Shown: positions 8,627-19,675, counted from the first letter of the stretch. The stretch: DNA of 41,458 nt from Oleiagrimonas sp. (GCF_027858935.1 NZ_JAQIBU010000046.1:1-41458), one strand, 5' to 3'. Notes: generated by a model not told the origin, from the sequence alone. Program-made: numbers and translations.

Positions 8627-8692
8627 GGATACAAGCCGGTGTACTGCATAATCTGGAGTTCCGTTCATCCGAACCTATTTGGTTCTGCGATC

Positions 8693-9943
8693 ATGCCTGT
8701 CGAACCCACCTCCCATCGGCAACGTCAACGTTGGATCATAACGGTTGCGCCGCACCGGCTGTTTTTCCTGGGGGGTGCGCTGCAGTTGGTCTGTGTGCTC
8801 GTATTCTGGCTGGATGTGTTGATCGGCTGGTATCTGCCTGTATGGGCGCCTCCGTCGCTCACGGTCGCGGCGCCGTTGGCTCACGTGTTCCTGATGTTGT
8901 ACGGGCTATTCACGTTTTTCGTGTTCGGTTTTCTGTTCACGGTGTACCCGCGCTGGCTGCAGACTGCCATCGTGCCGAGATGGCGATACACGACCATAGC
9001 CATCATGCTGAGCAGTGCCATGGCTTGCTTCTACGTTGGTGTGTTCACCTCACGGCTGTTGGCGACCCTTGGTGTGGTGTTGTACGCGCTAGGCTGGGCC
9101 GGCGCCGTGCTGACGTTGCTGCAGGTGTGGCTCAGTTCGAGCAAGACCGACAAGCGGTTCGCGTTGTTCCCATTGACCTTTGTCATGTTCGGTCTGGTGG
9201 GTAACTGCGTCTATGCGGGCTGGTTGATCAGACCCGCGTCGACCCTGTTTGACCTCACCCTTGCAGTCGGACTGTGGCTGTATCTGGTGCCGCTGATTGT
9301 CGCGGTAAGTCATCGCATGATTCCATTTTTCAGCAGTTCTGTATTGAAGCCATACACCATCGTCAAACCGAGCTGGACGGTTCCCGCGATGCTGGTTTGT
9401 GTGCTTCTGCACGGGGCACTGGATGTGACCGGAAATGCACAATGGACCGTACTCGCAGATTCTCCGCTGGCCGGAATGGCCATATGGCACAGCTGGCGCT
9501 GGGGCCTGATGCGCAGCTTGCGGATCCCATTGCTGGGAATGCTTCACGTAAGTTTCTTCTGGCTGGGAATTTCCATGCTGCTGTATGCAGCGCAGAGCCT
9601 GCTCCGGCTGTCTGGAGCAGGCTTCGACCTTGGGCTGGCTCCGCTGCACGCCCTGGGTATCGGGTTTATTTCCGGCATGGTGATCGCGATGGCGTCGCGG
9701 GTAAGCCTTGGGCACTCCGGGCGTGCCCTGGTGGCTGATCGCGTGACGCTGTGGGCCTTTGCCATCCTGCAATTCGTTGCGGTTCTTCGGATATTGGCCG
9801 AAGTGCCGCCATTTGTGCACCATCGGGCGAGCATGTGGCTGATCTTGACGGCAGGCGCGGTGTGGCTGATCGCACTGGTGCCGTGGAGCATGCGGTTTGC
9901 TGGCGTCTATTTCGCGCCACGCGTGGATGGTGTCCCGGGCTGA
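8693..9943 (+). CDS. nnrS: NnrS family haem/copper-type membrane protein (NO metabolism)
   Basis: Polytopic protein: 'APHRLFFLGGALQLVCVLVFWLDVL', 'HVFLMLYGLFTFFVFGFLFTVYPRWL', 'VSHRMIPFFSSSVL', 'HALGIGFISGMVIAMASRVSLGHSGRAL'. Confidence 0.85.
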   Translation: MPVEPTSHRQRQRWIITVAPHRLFFLGGALQLVCVLVFWLDVLIGWYLPVWAPPSLTVAAPLAHVFLMLYGLFTFFVFGFLFTVYPRWLQTAIVPRWRYTTIAIMLSSAMACFYVGVFTSRLLATLGVVLYALGWAGAVLTLLQVWLSSSKTDKRFALFPLTFVMFGLVGNCVYAGWLIRPASTLFDLTLAVGLWLYLVPLIVAVSHRMIPFFSSSVLKPYTIVKPSWTVPAMLVCVLLHGALDVTGNAQWTVLADSPLAGMAIWHSWRWGLMRSLRIPLLGMLHVSFFWLGISMLLYAAQSLLRLSGAGFDLGLAPLHALGIGFISGMVIAMASRVSLGHSGRALVADRVTLWAFAILQFVAVLRILAEVPPFVHHRASMWLILTAGAVWLIALVPWSMRFAGVYFAPRVDGVPG

Positions 9944-9953
9944 ACAAAAATTC

Positions 9954-10628
9954 TCAAGTCAGCTGCTGCTGCAGCTTTGCGCTGTCCAGCACATGGATGA
10001 CGTCGCCACGCACGCGTATGAGGCCGCTGTTTTCCAGCTCTCGGAACAGTCGTGACAATGTTTCCGGCTGCATGGCCAGTTGCGAGGCGATCACCGCTTT
10101 CCGCGCCGGCAACTTGATGACGTGTACGTTGGCACCGGGCGTGATCTGGTGCAGAAGATAATGCACGAGGCGATAACGGGTGTTCTGGATGGTCAGCGAC
10201 TCAATCTCGTCCAGATGGCGCTGGGTCCGCAGCACCATCTGCTGAAACAGCTTGCGGCAGGTGACGAACGATGTTTTCAGAATATCGAGATAAACCCTGC
10301 GATCCACACCCAAGATCGTACTTTCGACTACCGCCTCGGCGTTGACCGGGTAACGCGGTGGCTCCATGAACAGGATGCCCTCGGCAAAGCTTTGCTTCGG
10401 CATCACCAGCCCCATCACTTTCTGGTGTCCGTCACGGGACAGTCGATACAGTTTGATCTGGCCGCTCTCGAGCCACCAGAACTGATCCGCGCGATCCCCC
10501 TGCATGAAGAACGCTTCACCGGCAGCCAGCTTGCGTGTACGGCTGTGTTCTAGCAGCCGTCGACGTTGCTCGTCATCCAGCCCGTCAAACAGGTAATGGC
10601 CTTGCAGGTCGTGAGGACTTGTGTTCAT
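9954..10628 (-). CDS. Crp/Fnr-family regulator, DNR-like (no FeS cysteine cluster)
   Basis: cNMP fold 'GEAFFMQGDRADQFWWLESGQIKLYRLSRDGHQKVMGL' plus HTH 'VIASQLAMQPETLSRLFRELENSGLIRVRG'; only one Cys; adjacent to nnrS and norZ. Confidence 0.85.
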   Translation of the reverse strand: MNTSPHDLQGHYLFDGLDDEQRRRLLEHSRTRKLAAGEAFFMQGDRADQFWWLESGQIKLYRLSRDGHQKVMGLVMPKQSFAEGILFMEPPRYPVNAEAVVESTILGVDRRVYLDILKTSFVTCRKLFQQMVLRTQRHLDEIESLTIQNTRYRLVHYLLHQITPGANVHVIKLPARKAVIASQLAMQPETLSRLFRELENSGLIRVRGDVIHVLDSAKLQQQLT

Positions 10629-10705
10629 TGATACATCCGCAATCGTACGGTCGTGAAGCGGCTGTCTGTCTAGTTCGCAAGTTGGAAGAACTGGTTTTTT
10701 CTTCA

Positions 10706-10737
10706 TTGCGGCATGCTCCAGCAGACGCATGCCGCAA
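10706..10737. repeat. Perfect 11-bp inverted repeat TTGCGGCATGC-N10-GCATGCCGCAA in the leader/promoter of the DNR-like gene
   Basis: Read directly from the sequence. Confidence 0.85.
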
Positions 10738-11280
10738 ATACGCAAGGCGCCATGTCGCCGTTTCGGACCACGGTTGAGCAACAACTTAGCACGCCAACTG
10801 CTACGCACCGATTTACCGTCCAAAGTCTCCGCGCTGCTTGTACTTGCATCCATAAAAACCGAAAGCTACAGCTACGGTTGCGGTGTATTGATGTGTGTCC
10901 AGGGCCCGTGTCTCATGCGTAATCAGCAAGCAAACCAGCGATGAAAAATCGTTTCGCCGTGCCCCAAGTCCATTTCGAGGTCATCAGTTGGCAAGGGCGC
11001 CGCATTGTCTGTTGCCATGCGATGGACTGGATGCCGATATTCGCGCATGAAAATCACGATCCTCGCGTCCGCAGTGGCACACATCGGCCACATGGTCAGC
11101 GCGAGCTGTAAATTTCCGCCCGAGGTTTCAGCGGGGTCGCCGTCCAGGAGACCTCTCGATTTGCGATGAAAGACGAGCAACACCACCGCCTTGCAGACCC
11201 ACATGGTCCGATGGGAAATGCGTATGCGTGAAGGCGTGCAATACCCTGCGACAACTTGTCAATGCCTGTTTCAACTATCC

Positions 11281-11294
11281 CTGATCCAGATCAG
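11281..11294. promoter_or_regulatory. FNR/DNR-type dyad CTGAT-CCAG-ATCAG upstream of norZ, with TAGGAT -10-like hexamer at 11316-11321
   Basis: Perfect dyad; 8/10 match to TTGAT-N4-ATCAA; about 40.5 bp from the predicted start site. Confidence 0.6.
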
Positions 11295-11354
11295 CCGGAT
11301 TGCGCGGGTAGCACCTAGGATTTGCCGAGTTCCACTTTGGCAAACAGGAATGTC

Positions 11355-13691
11355 ATGAGCCCAACTATCCTCACCTCAGGCCGTGCCGGCCCCCAGGATC
11401 GCATCAGCAAAGTTCTGATCTGGATTTTGCTGTTCGTCGTCGTAGCTTGCTGGCTCGGCATGGCAGCAGCCACCCGCAGCACGTACCAGCAGGCTGCTCC
11501 GCTACCTCAACAGATGGTCACCAACAGTGGCACCTCAGTGATGAGCTATGCCGATATTGTGGCTGGCAAGTCGGGCTTCCAGAAAGCAGATCTGATGGAC
11601 TATGGAAGTCTTTACGGCATGGGATCCGCCTTTGGCGAGGACTACACAGCCGAGTACCTCGTGCAGCTGGCCAAGGAAGTCCGAAACAACCTGGCGCTTG
11701 CACGATACGGCAAGTCTTTCGATGCACTTAATGCTGATCAGCAGCCAAGTGTCACGAACGGTATGCGCGATGAGCTGCATGGTATCGACCTGAGCAAGGC
11801 GCAGGTGGTACTGCCCGACGCAGTGGCCAAGGCCATCGAATCGCTGCGCCCGCGCATAGCAACTTCGCTGCTCACCAATGACTTCAGCAAAGGCTATACG
11901 GGTGCGCGTGCACTGGACCCGACCAGCGCCGGTCAAACGGCAAACTTCCTGCTCTATTCGTCGTTGACAACGGTGGCGCGTCGTCCCGGAAAGGACTACT
12001 CGTGGACCAGCAATTGGCCGTCCGAACCGCTTGTCGGAAATGCCCCCACCAAGGCAACTTTCGTATGGACATGGGCTTCGTTCACCATGGTGTTTTTTGC
12101 CATCGGCGCGGTGCTGGTAATTTTCAGACTGTGGATCGAGCCGAAGGCGGACAACGAAACCTTCGAGCCAGTGCTGAACAAGTTCATGACGCCTACACCC
12201 AGCCAGAAGGCGCTATGGAAATACTTCCTGGTGGTCGCTGGTGTGCTGCTGGTGCAAATTCTTGCCGGCTCGATCATGGCGCACTACTACACTGATCGGG
12301 TCAGCTTTTACGGCATCGATGTGGGCAAGTGGCTACCGTTCGCGTTCCTGCGCAGTGTGCATTTGCAGGCACCGATCGTATGGATTGGCGTGAGTTGGAT
12401 CGGTGCGGGCCTGTTCCTGGCGCCGATGATCGGTAAACGCGAGCCCAGCGGGCAGAAGCTGCTGGTCAACCTGATCTTCTGGGTTCTGGTGACAATCGTG
12501 GCCGGTGCGCTGATCGGCGATTACTTGGGCATCATGGGACTGGTCCACACAAACTGGTTCTGGTTTGGCAACCAGGGACTTTCGTACCTGGAGCTGGGGC
12601 GCTTCTGGCAGATCCTGTTCTTTGTGGGTCTGGCCGTGTGGTGCCTGGTGCTGCTGCGTGCGTTCCTGCCTACCCTCAAGACGCTGTTCAGGCAGAACGG
12701 CGGCTCGCTTTACGGGTTGTTCCGGATTGAGCACCTGTTGTGGATAAGCACGTTGACGGTCGCCTTGTTCTACGTGTTCGGCATGATCCCGCTGACCTCG
12801 CCCAACCCTTCGTTTTCTATCACCGACTTCTGGCGTTGGTGGGTGGTACACCTGTGGGTAGAGCTGGCGTTCGAGCTGTTCACCGCGGCTGTTACCGGCT
12901 ACTTCCTGATGGCGCTTGGACTGGTGTCGCGGCAGATGGTCGAGCGTGCGGTACTGTTTGAATGGGTGCTGATTTTCATCGGCGGCGTGCTCGGCACAGG
13001 TCATCACCTGTATTGGGCCGGCGAGCCAGGGCTGTGGGTCGGCGTGGGCAGCATGTTCTCCTTCGTCGAGGTGCTGCCGCTGGTGCTACTGGTGCTCGAA
13101 GCGATCGACCAGCATCGTCATATCCGGCAGAAAAGGGACTTCCCGTACAAGCTCGCCTATCTGTACATCCTCGGTGCGGCGTTCTGGAACTTTGTCGGTG
13201 CCGGCGTGTTTGGCGGCGGCACGCTGAATGCACCGCTGGTCAATTATTACGAGCACGGTACCTTCCTTACCCTCAACCATGCGCACACTTCGATGTTTGG
13301 TGCCTTCGGTCTGCTGGCCATCGGTTTGCTCTACATGGTTTTACGCTATCTCAACGGCGATCGTCCGTGGAATGATCGAGCGGGTGTTTGGGCGTTTTGG
13401 CTGTACAACAGCGGTGTGGTGATGTGGATCGTGCTGAACTTCTATCCGATCGGCTGGCCTCAGCTCGAGGCGGTCTACACGCATGGCTACGCCTACGCGC
13501 GCAGCATGCAGTTCTACAACACCACCACGTTCTGGCAATGGATGCGCATGCCCGGCGATATCGTGTTCGCAGCAGGTGCCTTGTTGATGACCTGGGATTT
13601 CATCGTCAAATTGATTGCCCAACGTAAGTCGCCTGCGGTTGGAGTAACTGCGCTCGACGGAACTCCGACCCAAGCCGGTTCGAGTTCATGA
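11355..13691 (+). CDS. norZ: Quinol-dependent nitric oxide reductase (qNor, NorZ/NorB-type)
   Basis: 'WVVHLWVELAFELFTAAVTGYFLMALGLVSRQM', 'GGVLGTGHHLYWAGEP', 'SFVEVLPLVLLVLEA', 'AFWNFVGAGVFGG', 'NHAHTSMFGAFGLLAIGLLYMVLRYL'; N-terminal periplasmic extension typical of qNor. Confidence 0.93.
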   Translation: MSPTILTSGRAGPQDRISKVLIWILLFVVVACWLGMAAATRSTYQQAAPLPQQMVTNSGTSVMSYADIVAGKSGFQKADLMDYGSLYGMGSAFGEDYTAEYLVQLAKEVRNNLALARYGKSFDALNADQQPSVTNGMRDELHGIDLSKAQVVLPDAVAKAIESLRPRIATSLLTNDFSKGYTGARALDPTSAGQTANFLLYSSLTTVARRPGKDYSWTSNWPSEPLVGNAPTKATFVWTWASFTMVFFAIGAVLVIFRLWIEPKADNETFEPVLNKFMTPTPSQKALWKYFLVVAGVLLVQILAGSIMAHYYTDRVSFYGIDVGKWLPFAFLRSVHLQAPIVWIGVSWIGAGLFLAPMIGKREPSGQKLLVNLIFWVLVTIVAGALIGDYLGIMGLVHTNWFWFGNQGLSYLELGRFWQILFFVGLAVWCLVLLRAFLPTLKTLFRQNGGSLYGLFRIEHLLWISTLTVALFYVFGMIPLTSPNPSFSITDFWRWWVVHLWVELAFELFTAAVTGYFLMALGLVSRQMVERAVLFEWVLIFIGGVLGTGHHLYWAGEPGLWVGVGSMFSFVEVLPLVLLVLEAIDQHRHIRQKRDFPYKLAYLYILGAAFWNFVGAGVFGGGTLNAPLVNYYEHGTFLTLNHAHTSMFGAFGLLAIGLLYMVLRYLNGDRPWNDRAGVWAFWLYNSGVVMWIVLNFYPIGWPQLEAVYTHGYAYARSMQFYNTTTFWQWMRMPGDIVFAAGALLMTWDFIVKLIAQRKSPAVGVTALDGTPTQAGSSS

Positions 13692-13766
13692 TTTCAGATC
13701 TATGATGAATCCACGAAACGCTTGTTCTTAACCTTCACGTACCTTTCAAGGAAGGAAACCCATGCC

Positions 13767-14897
13767 ATGAGAAACCATCAAGATGGCAATCAACATTCGC
13801 TGAGCCCCCAGGATCCATCCAGACGGCATTTTGTCAGCGCTGCAGGAGCGGGCGTGGCGATGCTTGGCCTGGGCGGGCTGGCCGTACAAAATCGCGCCAT
13901 GGCCGCAGGTCATGCCGGGGCCTTGCCACATGCCGGGAAGTCCGACATCAGCGGCGGACTGTTACGCGCTGACACCGTGATTGCGGATCCAACGCGGTTA
14001 CCTCCACCCATTCATCGCCAGCATGCGATTCATCACACGATCGAGCTTGAGGCACGGGAAGTACATGCCAAGCTGGATGACGGCACTGAATTCGATTTCA
14101 TGACCTGGGATGGTCAAGTGCCCGGCCCCATGATCAGGGTGCGGCAAGGCGATACCGTGACTCTCACCGTGAAAAGTGCCAACGGTAACGTTCGTCCCCA
14201 CAGCCTGGATATACACGCCGTTATGGGTACTGGCGGTGGGTCAAATGCAACCATGGTCGGTCCGGGTCAAAGTCGCAGTGAGTTCTTCAAGTGCACGTAT
14301 CCGGGTGCATTCATCTACCACTGTGCAGTACCCAATCTGGACGAACATATCAGTCGCGGGATGTTCGGCATGATTGTGGTCGAACCGTATGACGGCCTGC
14401 CCATCGTGAATAGTGAAATCTACATTGGGCAGCATGAGATCTACACCCGTGAACCATTCGCCACCAAGGGAACGGCTCACTTCGACTACTCCAGGATGGC
14501 GGCCGAAGATCCGACTTATGTGCTGTTCAATGGTGCGGTCAACGCACTTACCGCAGATCGATTCGGTCCTGTGAAAGGGAAGGTGGGCGAGACCATGCGT
14601 GTATTCATGGTCTGCGGCGGTCCCAACCTGGGCTCGAGCCTGCATCCAATTGGTAATGTCTGGAAAGAATGTTGGCCACAAGGAGCGCTTGCCAATCCTC
14701 CGTTGCACTATATCCAGACGCAACCGGTTGCTCCTGGCAGTTGCTTTGTCGGACATCTGGATTTGTTGGTACCGGAAACCATCAAGTTGGTCGATCACGC
14801 CCTCAGTCGCGTTGCGCGTAAAGGCTTGCTTGCTGAAATTGCTGTTACTGGAACAGACAGACCGGATATCTTTAAGGAGGTATCGCCCCCAGTCTGA
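13767..14897 (+). CDS. nirK: Copper-containing nitrite reductase, AniA-like
   Basis: Tat-like 'SRRHFVSAAGAG'; T1/T2 Cu ligand motifs 'RPHSLDIHA', 'YHCAVPNLDEHISRGMFGMIVVEP', C-terminal 'SSLHPIGNVW' and 'LVDHALSRVARKGLL'. Confidence 0.93.
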   Translation: MRNHQDGNQHSLSPQDPSRRHFVSAAGAGVAMLGLGGLAVQNRAMAAGHAGALPHAGKSDISGGLLRADTVIADPTRLPPPIHRQHAIHHTIELEAREVHAKLDDGTEFDFMTWDGQVPGPMIRVRQGDTVTLTVKSANGNVRPHSLDIHAVMGTGGGSNATMVGPGQSRSEFFKCTYPGAFIYHCAVPNLDEHISRGMFGMIVVEPYDGLPIVNSEIYIGQHEIYTREPFATKGTAHFDYSRMAAEDPTYVLFNGAVNALTADRFGPVKGKVGETMRVFMVCGGPNLGSSLHPIGNVWKECWPQGALANPPLHYIQTQPVAPGSCFVGHLDLLVPETIKLVDHALSRVARKGLLAEIAVTGTDRPDIFKEVSPPV

Positions 14898-14984
14898 AGC
14901 TGCCGAACCTGCACGCCCACTTTGAGCCCATCAGGATCGACTCCGGAGGCGATCAACAGTCCGCCGTCGAAGTTCGCATCGCAT

Positions 14985-15746
14985 TCAGTCCCCTAACAAC
15001 GCCAGCCCGACTTGGCGCAAGCCTTCGGGATCCAGCAATTCGAGCTCGCGCCCCTCGCTCCTGATGAGTTTTTGAGTACGGAAGCGCCCGAGCACGCGGC
15101 TCACTGTATCGGCGGCCAAACGCAGATAGTTGGCAATGTCGCTGCGCGACATACTCAGGTGCAAGCGAGTGCCCGAAAATCCGCGTGCTTCAAAGCGGTT
15201 TGCTAAATCCACCAGGAACGCAGCGACACGTTCATCCGCGCTATGGTCGGCGGCAAGCAGGCTGGCATTGCCGAGCTCCTTGCTCAGCATCCGGAACAAG
15301 TGCTGCTGAACCACCGGCAGGCGACAGGCCAGCGCACTCATGGCGGGGAAAGAAAATCGACAGAAAAAAGCGGTATCCAGAGCCACCGCGTCACAGGGGA
15401 AATGATCTGGATAAATCGCATTGAGCCCGATCACTTCGCCGGGCAGGTAGAAACCGAGTACCTGCTCGCGGCCGTCTCTGTCGAACATTCGGGTCTTTAC
15501 TGTGCCGCTCCGAACCGCGAAGATCGCACGGAATGGATCGCTGGTACGGAAGATGTGCTCACCGGTGTGGTACGGCCCGACGTGTTCGACCAGGCATTGC
15601 AGCGCAGCCAATTCAGGCTTTTGATAGCCGGCTGAGAGGCACGCGCTGGAAAACGCGCAGGTGCCGCAGAAATGCGTCTCGTCGCCATCGTCGGCAATTG
15701 AGCCTGGTAGCTCGGACAAGCGGCCTGCCTGGTTCTTGGATTGCAT
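14985..15746 (-). CDS. fnr: FNR/Anr-type oxygen-sensing regulator with the complete 4-Cys set
   Basis: 'FCGTCAFSSAC' (C-x2-C-x5-C) plus the fourth Cys in 'ALDTAFFCRFSF'; HTH 'LSMSRSDIANYLRLAADTVSRVLGRF'. Confidence 0.9.
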   Translation of the reverse strand: MQSKNQAGRLSELPGSIADDGDETHFCGTCAFSSACLSAGYQKPELAALQCLVEHVGPYHTGEHIFRTSDPFRAIFAVRSGTVKTRMFDRDGREQVLGFYLPGEVIGLNAIYPDHFPCDAVALDTAFFCRFSFPAMSALACRLPVVQQHLFRMLSKELGNASLLAADHSADERVAAFLVDLANRFEARGFSGTRLHLSMSRSDIANYLRLAADTVSRVLGRFRTQKLIRSEGRELELLDPEGLRQVGLALLGD

Positions 15747-15826
15747 GGTGATGAGGCTGCCGGATCTGGGCTGCAGGTGATCAGATTACCACGCATAGTG
15801 TGCTGCCTGTGCCTCGCACAAGCCGC

Positions 15827-15856
15827 CCCGCTAAGCAGGCGCCACGCCTTAGCGGG
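15827..15856. repeat. Perfect 9-bp inverted repeat CCCGCTAAG-N12-CTTAGCGGG
   Basis: Read directly; intergenic between fnr and the IS remnant. Confidence 0.8.
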
Positions 15857-15951
15857 CCCGGCCAAGCTTGAACGTTGAACGACTGCTTATGGCCGAACTA
15901 CGCAGTCGCATCATACGGGCTGGATCGATTATGGCGCCGACGTGCTGACAG

Positions 15952-16390
15952 TGACCTGCTCCCCAATTTCAGGTCAAACATCAGCCTAGTAGAGTCCGTT
16001 CCCAGCAAGGGGAACGGATATGAAGAAGCGATTCACCGAGGAACAGATCCTCGACTTCCTGAAGCAGGCCGAGGCCGGCGTGCCCGTCAAGAGCTGTGCC
16101 GACGGTACGGCTTCAGCGATGCCAGCTTCTACACCTGGCGCGAAAACTTCAGCGGCATGATAGTGCCCGACGCGCGTCGGCTGCGTGAGCTGGAATCGGA
16201 GAACGGGCGCTTGAAGAAGCTGTTGGCTGAGGTCCACTTGGACATCGAGTCGCTGAAGGTGGTCGCGCGGGGAAAACGGCAAGCCCGGCGGAACGACGGG
16301 CGATGGTGGCAAGGATGCGTGAGCACACACGCATATCCTTCGCGTAGTATCGCCTGTGCAGTTTTCCACTGGGACATTACAAAGTCGTTG
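15952..16390 (+). mobile_element. Decayed IS3-family (OrfAB type) insertion sequence remnant; orfA frameshifted, orfB 5' end only
   Basis: TIR-like 'TGACCTGCTCCCCAATTTCAGG'; orfA 'MKKRFTEEQILDFLKQAEAGVPVK' then, after an apparent 1-nt deletion, 'LCRRYGFSDASFYTWRENFSGMIVPDARRLRELESENGRLKKLLAEVHLDIESLK'; orfB start 'AERRAMVARMREHTRIS' followed by a stop. Confidence 0.8.
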
Positions 16391-16397
16391 ATGTGTA

Positions 16398-16473
16398 TGG
16401 TGGGCCCACCAGGACTCGAACCTGGAACCAAAGGATTATGAGTCCTCTGCTCTAACCATTGAGCTATGGGCCC
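16398..16473 (-). tRNA. tRNA with CAT anticodon, probably tRNA-Ile2 (lysidine) rather than elongator Met
   Basis: Minus strand GGGCCCATAGCTCAATGGTTAGAGCAGAGGACTCATAATCCTTTGGTTCCAGGTTCGAGTCCTGGTGGGCCCACCA folds as a cloverleaf with encoded CCA; proximity to rpoD recalls E. coli ileX. Confidence 0.9.
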
Positions 16474-16512
16474 GCGTGCAGCGGCAAAGTGTAGCGCGTT
16501 GCGGGTGGTCGG

Positions 16513-17493
16513 TCAGCGTGCAGCTGTGGCCGCCTCGGCGCGGCGCGCGCGCGCGTTGCGGCGGTTGTGGTGCAGCGCGTCAGTGCTGAGGATGGCCAGG
16601 GCCAGCCAGATGATGGAAAAGCCGACCCAGTGACTGGGCGGCATGGGCTCGTGGTTGATGGCCACGGCAATGATGAACTGCAGGCTGGGCGCGAGGTATT
16701 GCATCATGCCGACCACGCTCAGCGGCAGGCGACGCGTGGCGGCGGCGAAGAAGGTCAGCGGGGCGGCGGTGACGATGCCGGTGGAGGCCATCCACAGCAT
16801 GCTGCGCGCGCCGTCGCTGGTGAAGTGGGTCTGCCCGCGACTGTGCAGCCAGGCCAGCGCGCCGATGGCCAGCGGGGCCAGCAGCAGGGTTTCCACGGCC
16901 AGACTGGCGACCGCCCCGGTACGACGGCCGGCGAAGCTCTTGGCCAGGCCGTACAGGCCAAAGCTGAAGGCCAGACCCAAGGCAATCCAGGGCGGCTTGC
17001 CGTCGCCCACGGCAATCACCAGCACGGCGATCAGGCCGATGCCCATGGCCAGCCACTGCATGCGTCGCAGCCGCTCGCGCAGGATCAGCACGCCCAGGAG
17101 CACGGTCAGCAACGGGTTGGTGAAATAGCCCAGCGAGGCCTGCTGCACCTGCTGGTGGTTGGCGGCGTAGACGTAGATCAGCCAGTTGGCGGCGATCAGT
17201 GCCGCGGCCATGGCCAGAAAGGCCAGCTGGCGGGGATGGCGTATGGCCTCGACGGCCTTGCCCAGCGTGCCGGTGAAGGCCAGGATCGCCAAGCAGATCA
17301 GCAGCGTCCACAGCGTGCGCTCGCCAACGATCTCAAGATCCGAGGCAAAGGCCAGTTGCTGGAAATACAGCGGCAGCAGACCCCAGATGCCATAGCAGGC
17401 CAGGCCAAACAGCAGGCCGCTGCGGCGTTGCGCAGCGTCGTGATGGGGCGTGGAAGGCGTGGGGGACACGAAGGCTCCGGAGACAGGGTGCAA
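16513..17493 (-). CDS. rarD: EamA-family transporter RarD
   Basis: 'GLLFGLACYGIWGLLPLYFQQL', 'ANWLIYVYAANHQQVQQASLGYFTNPLLTVLLGVLILRERL', 'MQYLAPSLQFIIAV'. Confidence 0.93.
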   Translation of the reverse strand: MHPVSGAFVSPTPSTPHHDAAQRRSGLLFGLACYGIWGLLPLYFQQLAFASDLEIVGERTLWTLLICLAILAFTGTLGKAVEAIRHPRQLAFLAMAAALIAANWLIYVYAANHQQVQQASLGYFTNPLLTVLLGVLILRERLRRMQWLAMGIGLIAVLVIAVGDGKPPWIALGLAFSFGLYGLAKSFAGRRTGAVASLAVETLLLAPLAIGALAWLHSRGQTHFTSDGARSMLWMASTGIVTAAPLTFFAAATRRLPLSVVGMMQYLAPSLQFIIAVAINHEPMPPSHWVGFSIIWLALAILSTDALHHNRRNARARRAEAATAAR

Positions 17494-17556
17494 CGGTTTT
17501 TACGTATGGTACGGACAGCCGGTTGCGTGCGCTGCGATGCCATGGGTCATGCAAAT

Positions 17557-17584
17557 GGAAAACGCCCGCGATGCGGGCGTTTCC
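17557..17584 (-). terminator. Rho-independent terminator of rpoD (possibly bidirectional)
   Basis: GGAAAACGCCCGC-GAT-GCGGGCGTTTCC hairpin between rarD and the rpoD stop. Confidence 0.75.
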
Positions 17585-17641
17585 GGGTTCATGCGCATCC
17601 GTGCGGCACGTGCCCGGCCCGGGGCCGGGACACGCTGGCGG

Positions 17642-19513
<1,872 letters not shown>

Positions 19514-19675
19514 AGACGTAACCGCGGGACCCGGAACCGTTCAGTGTATCAGATGGTGATGAATTGACCAGTGTTCAAGTGAAAAAATCCGATCGTCCGG
19601 CGAAGCAAAAAATATGCCTGACAAGGATTTGCGATCGCCGATACCGGCACGGCCACGACGATCGATCGGCCGTGT

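Noticed and set aside
10923-11204. 93-aa minus-strand ORF upstream of norZ
   Set aside because: No recognised family, and no clear ribosome site; could be real but not supportable from sequence alone.
14935-14954. 20-nt near-perfect palindrome GATCGACTCCGGAGGCGATC after nirK
   Set aside because: 9/10 pairs and no loop; about one such 20-mer is expected by chance in a window this size, so not reported as a finding.
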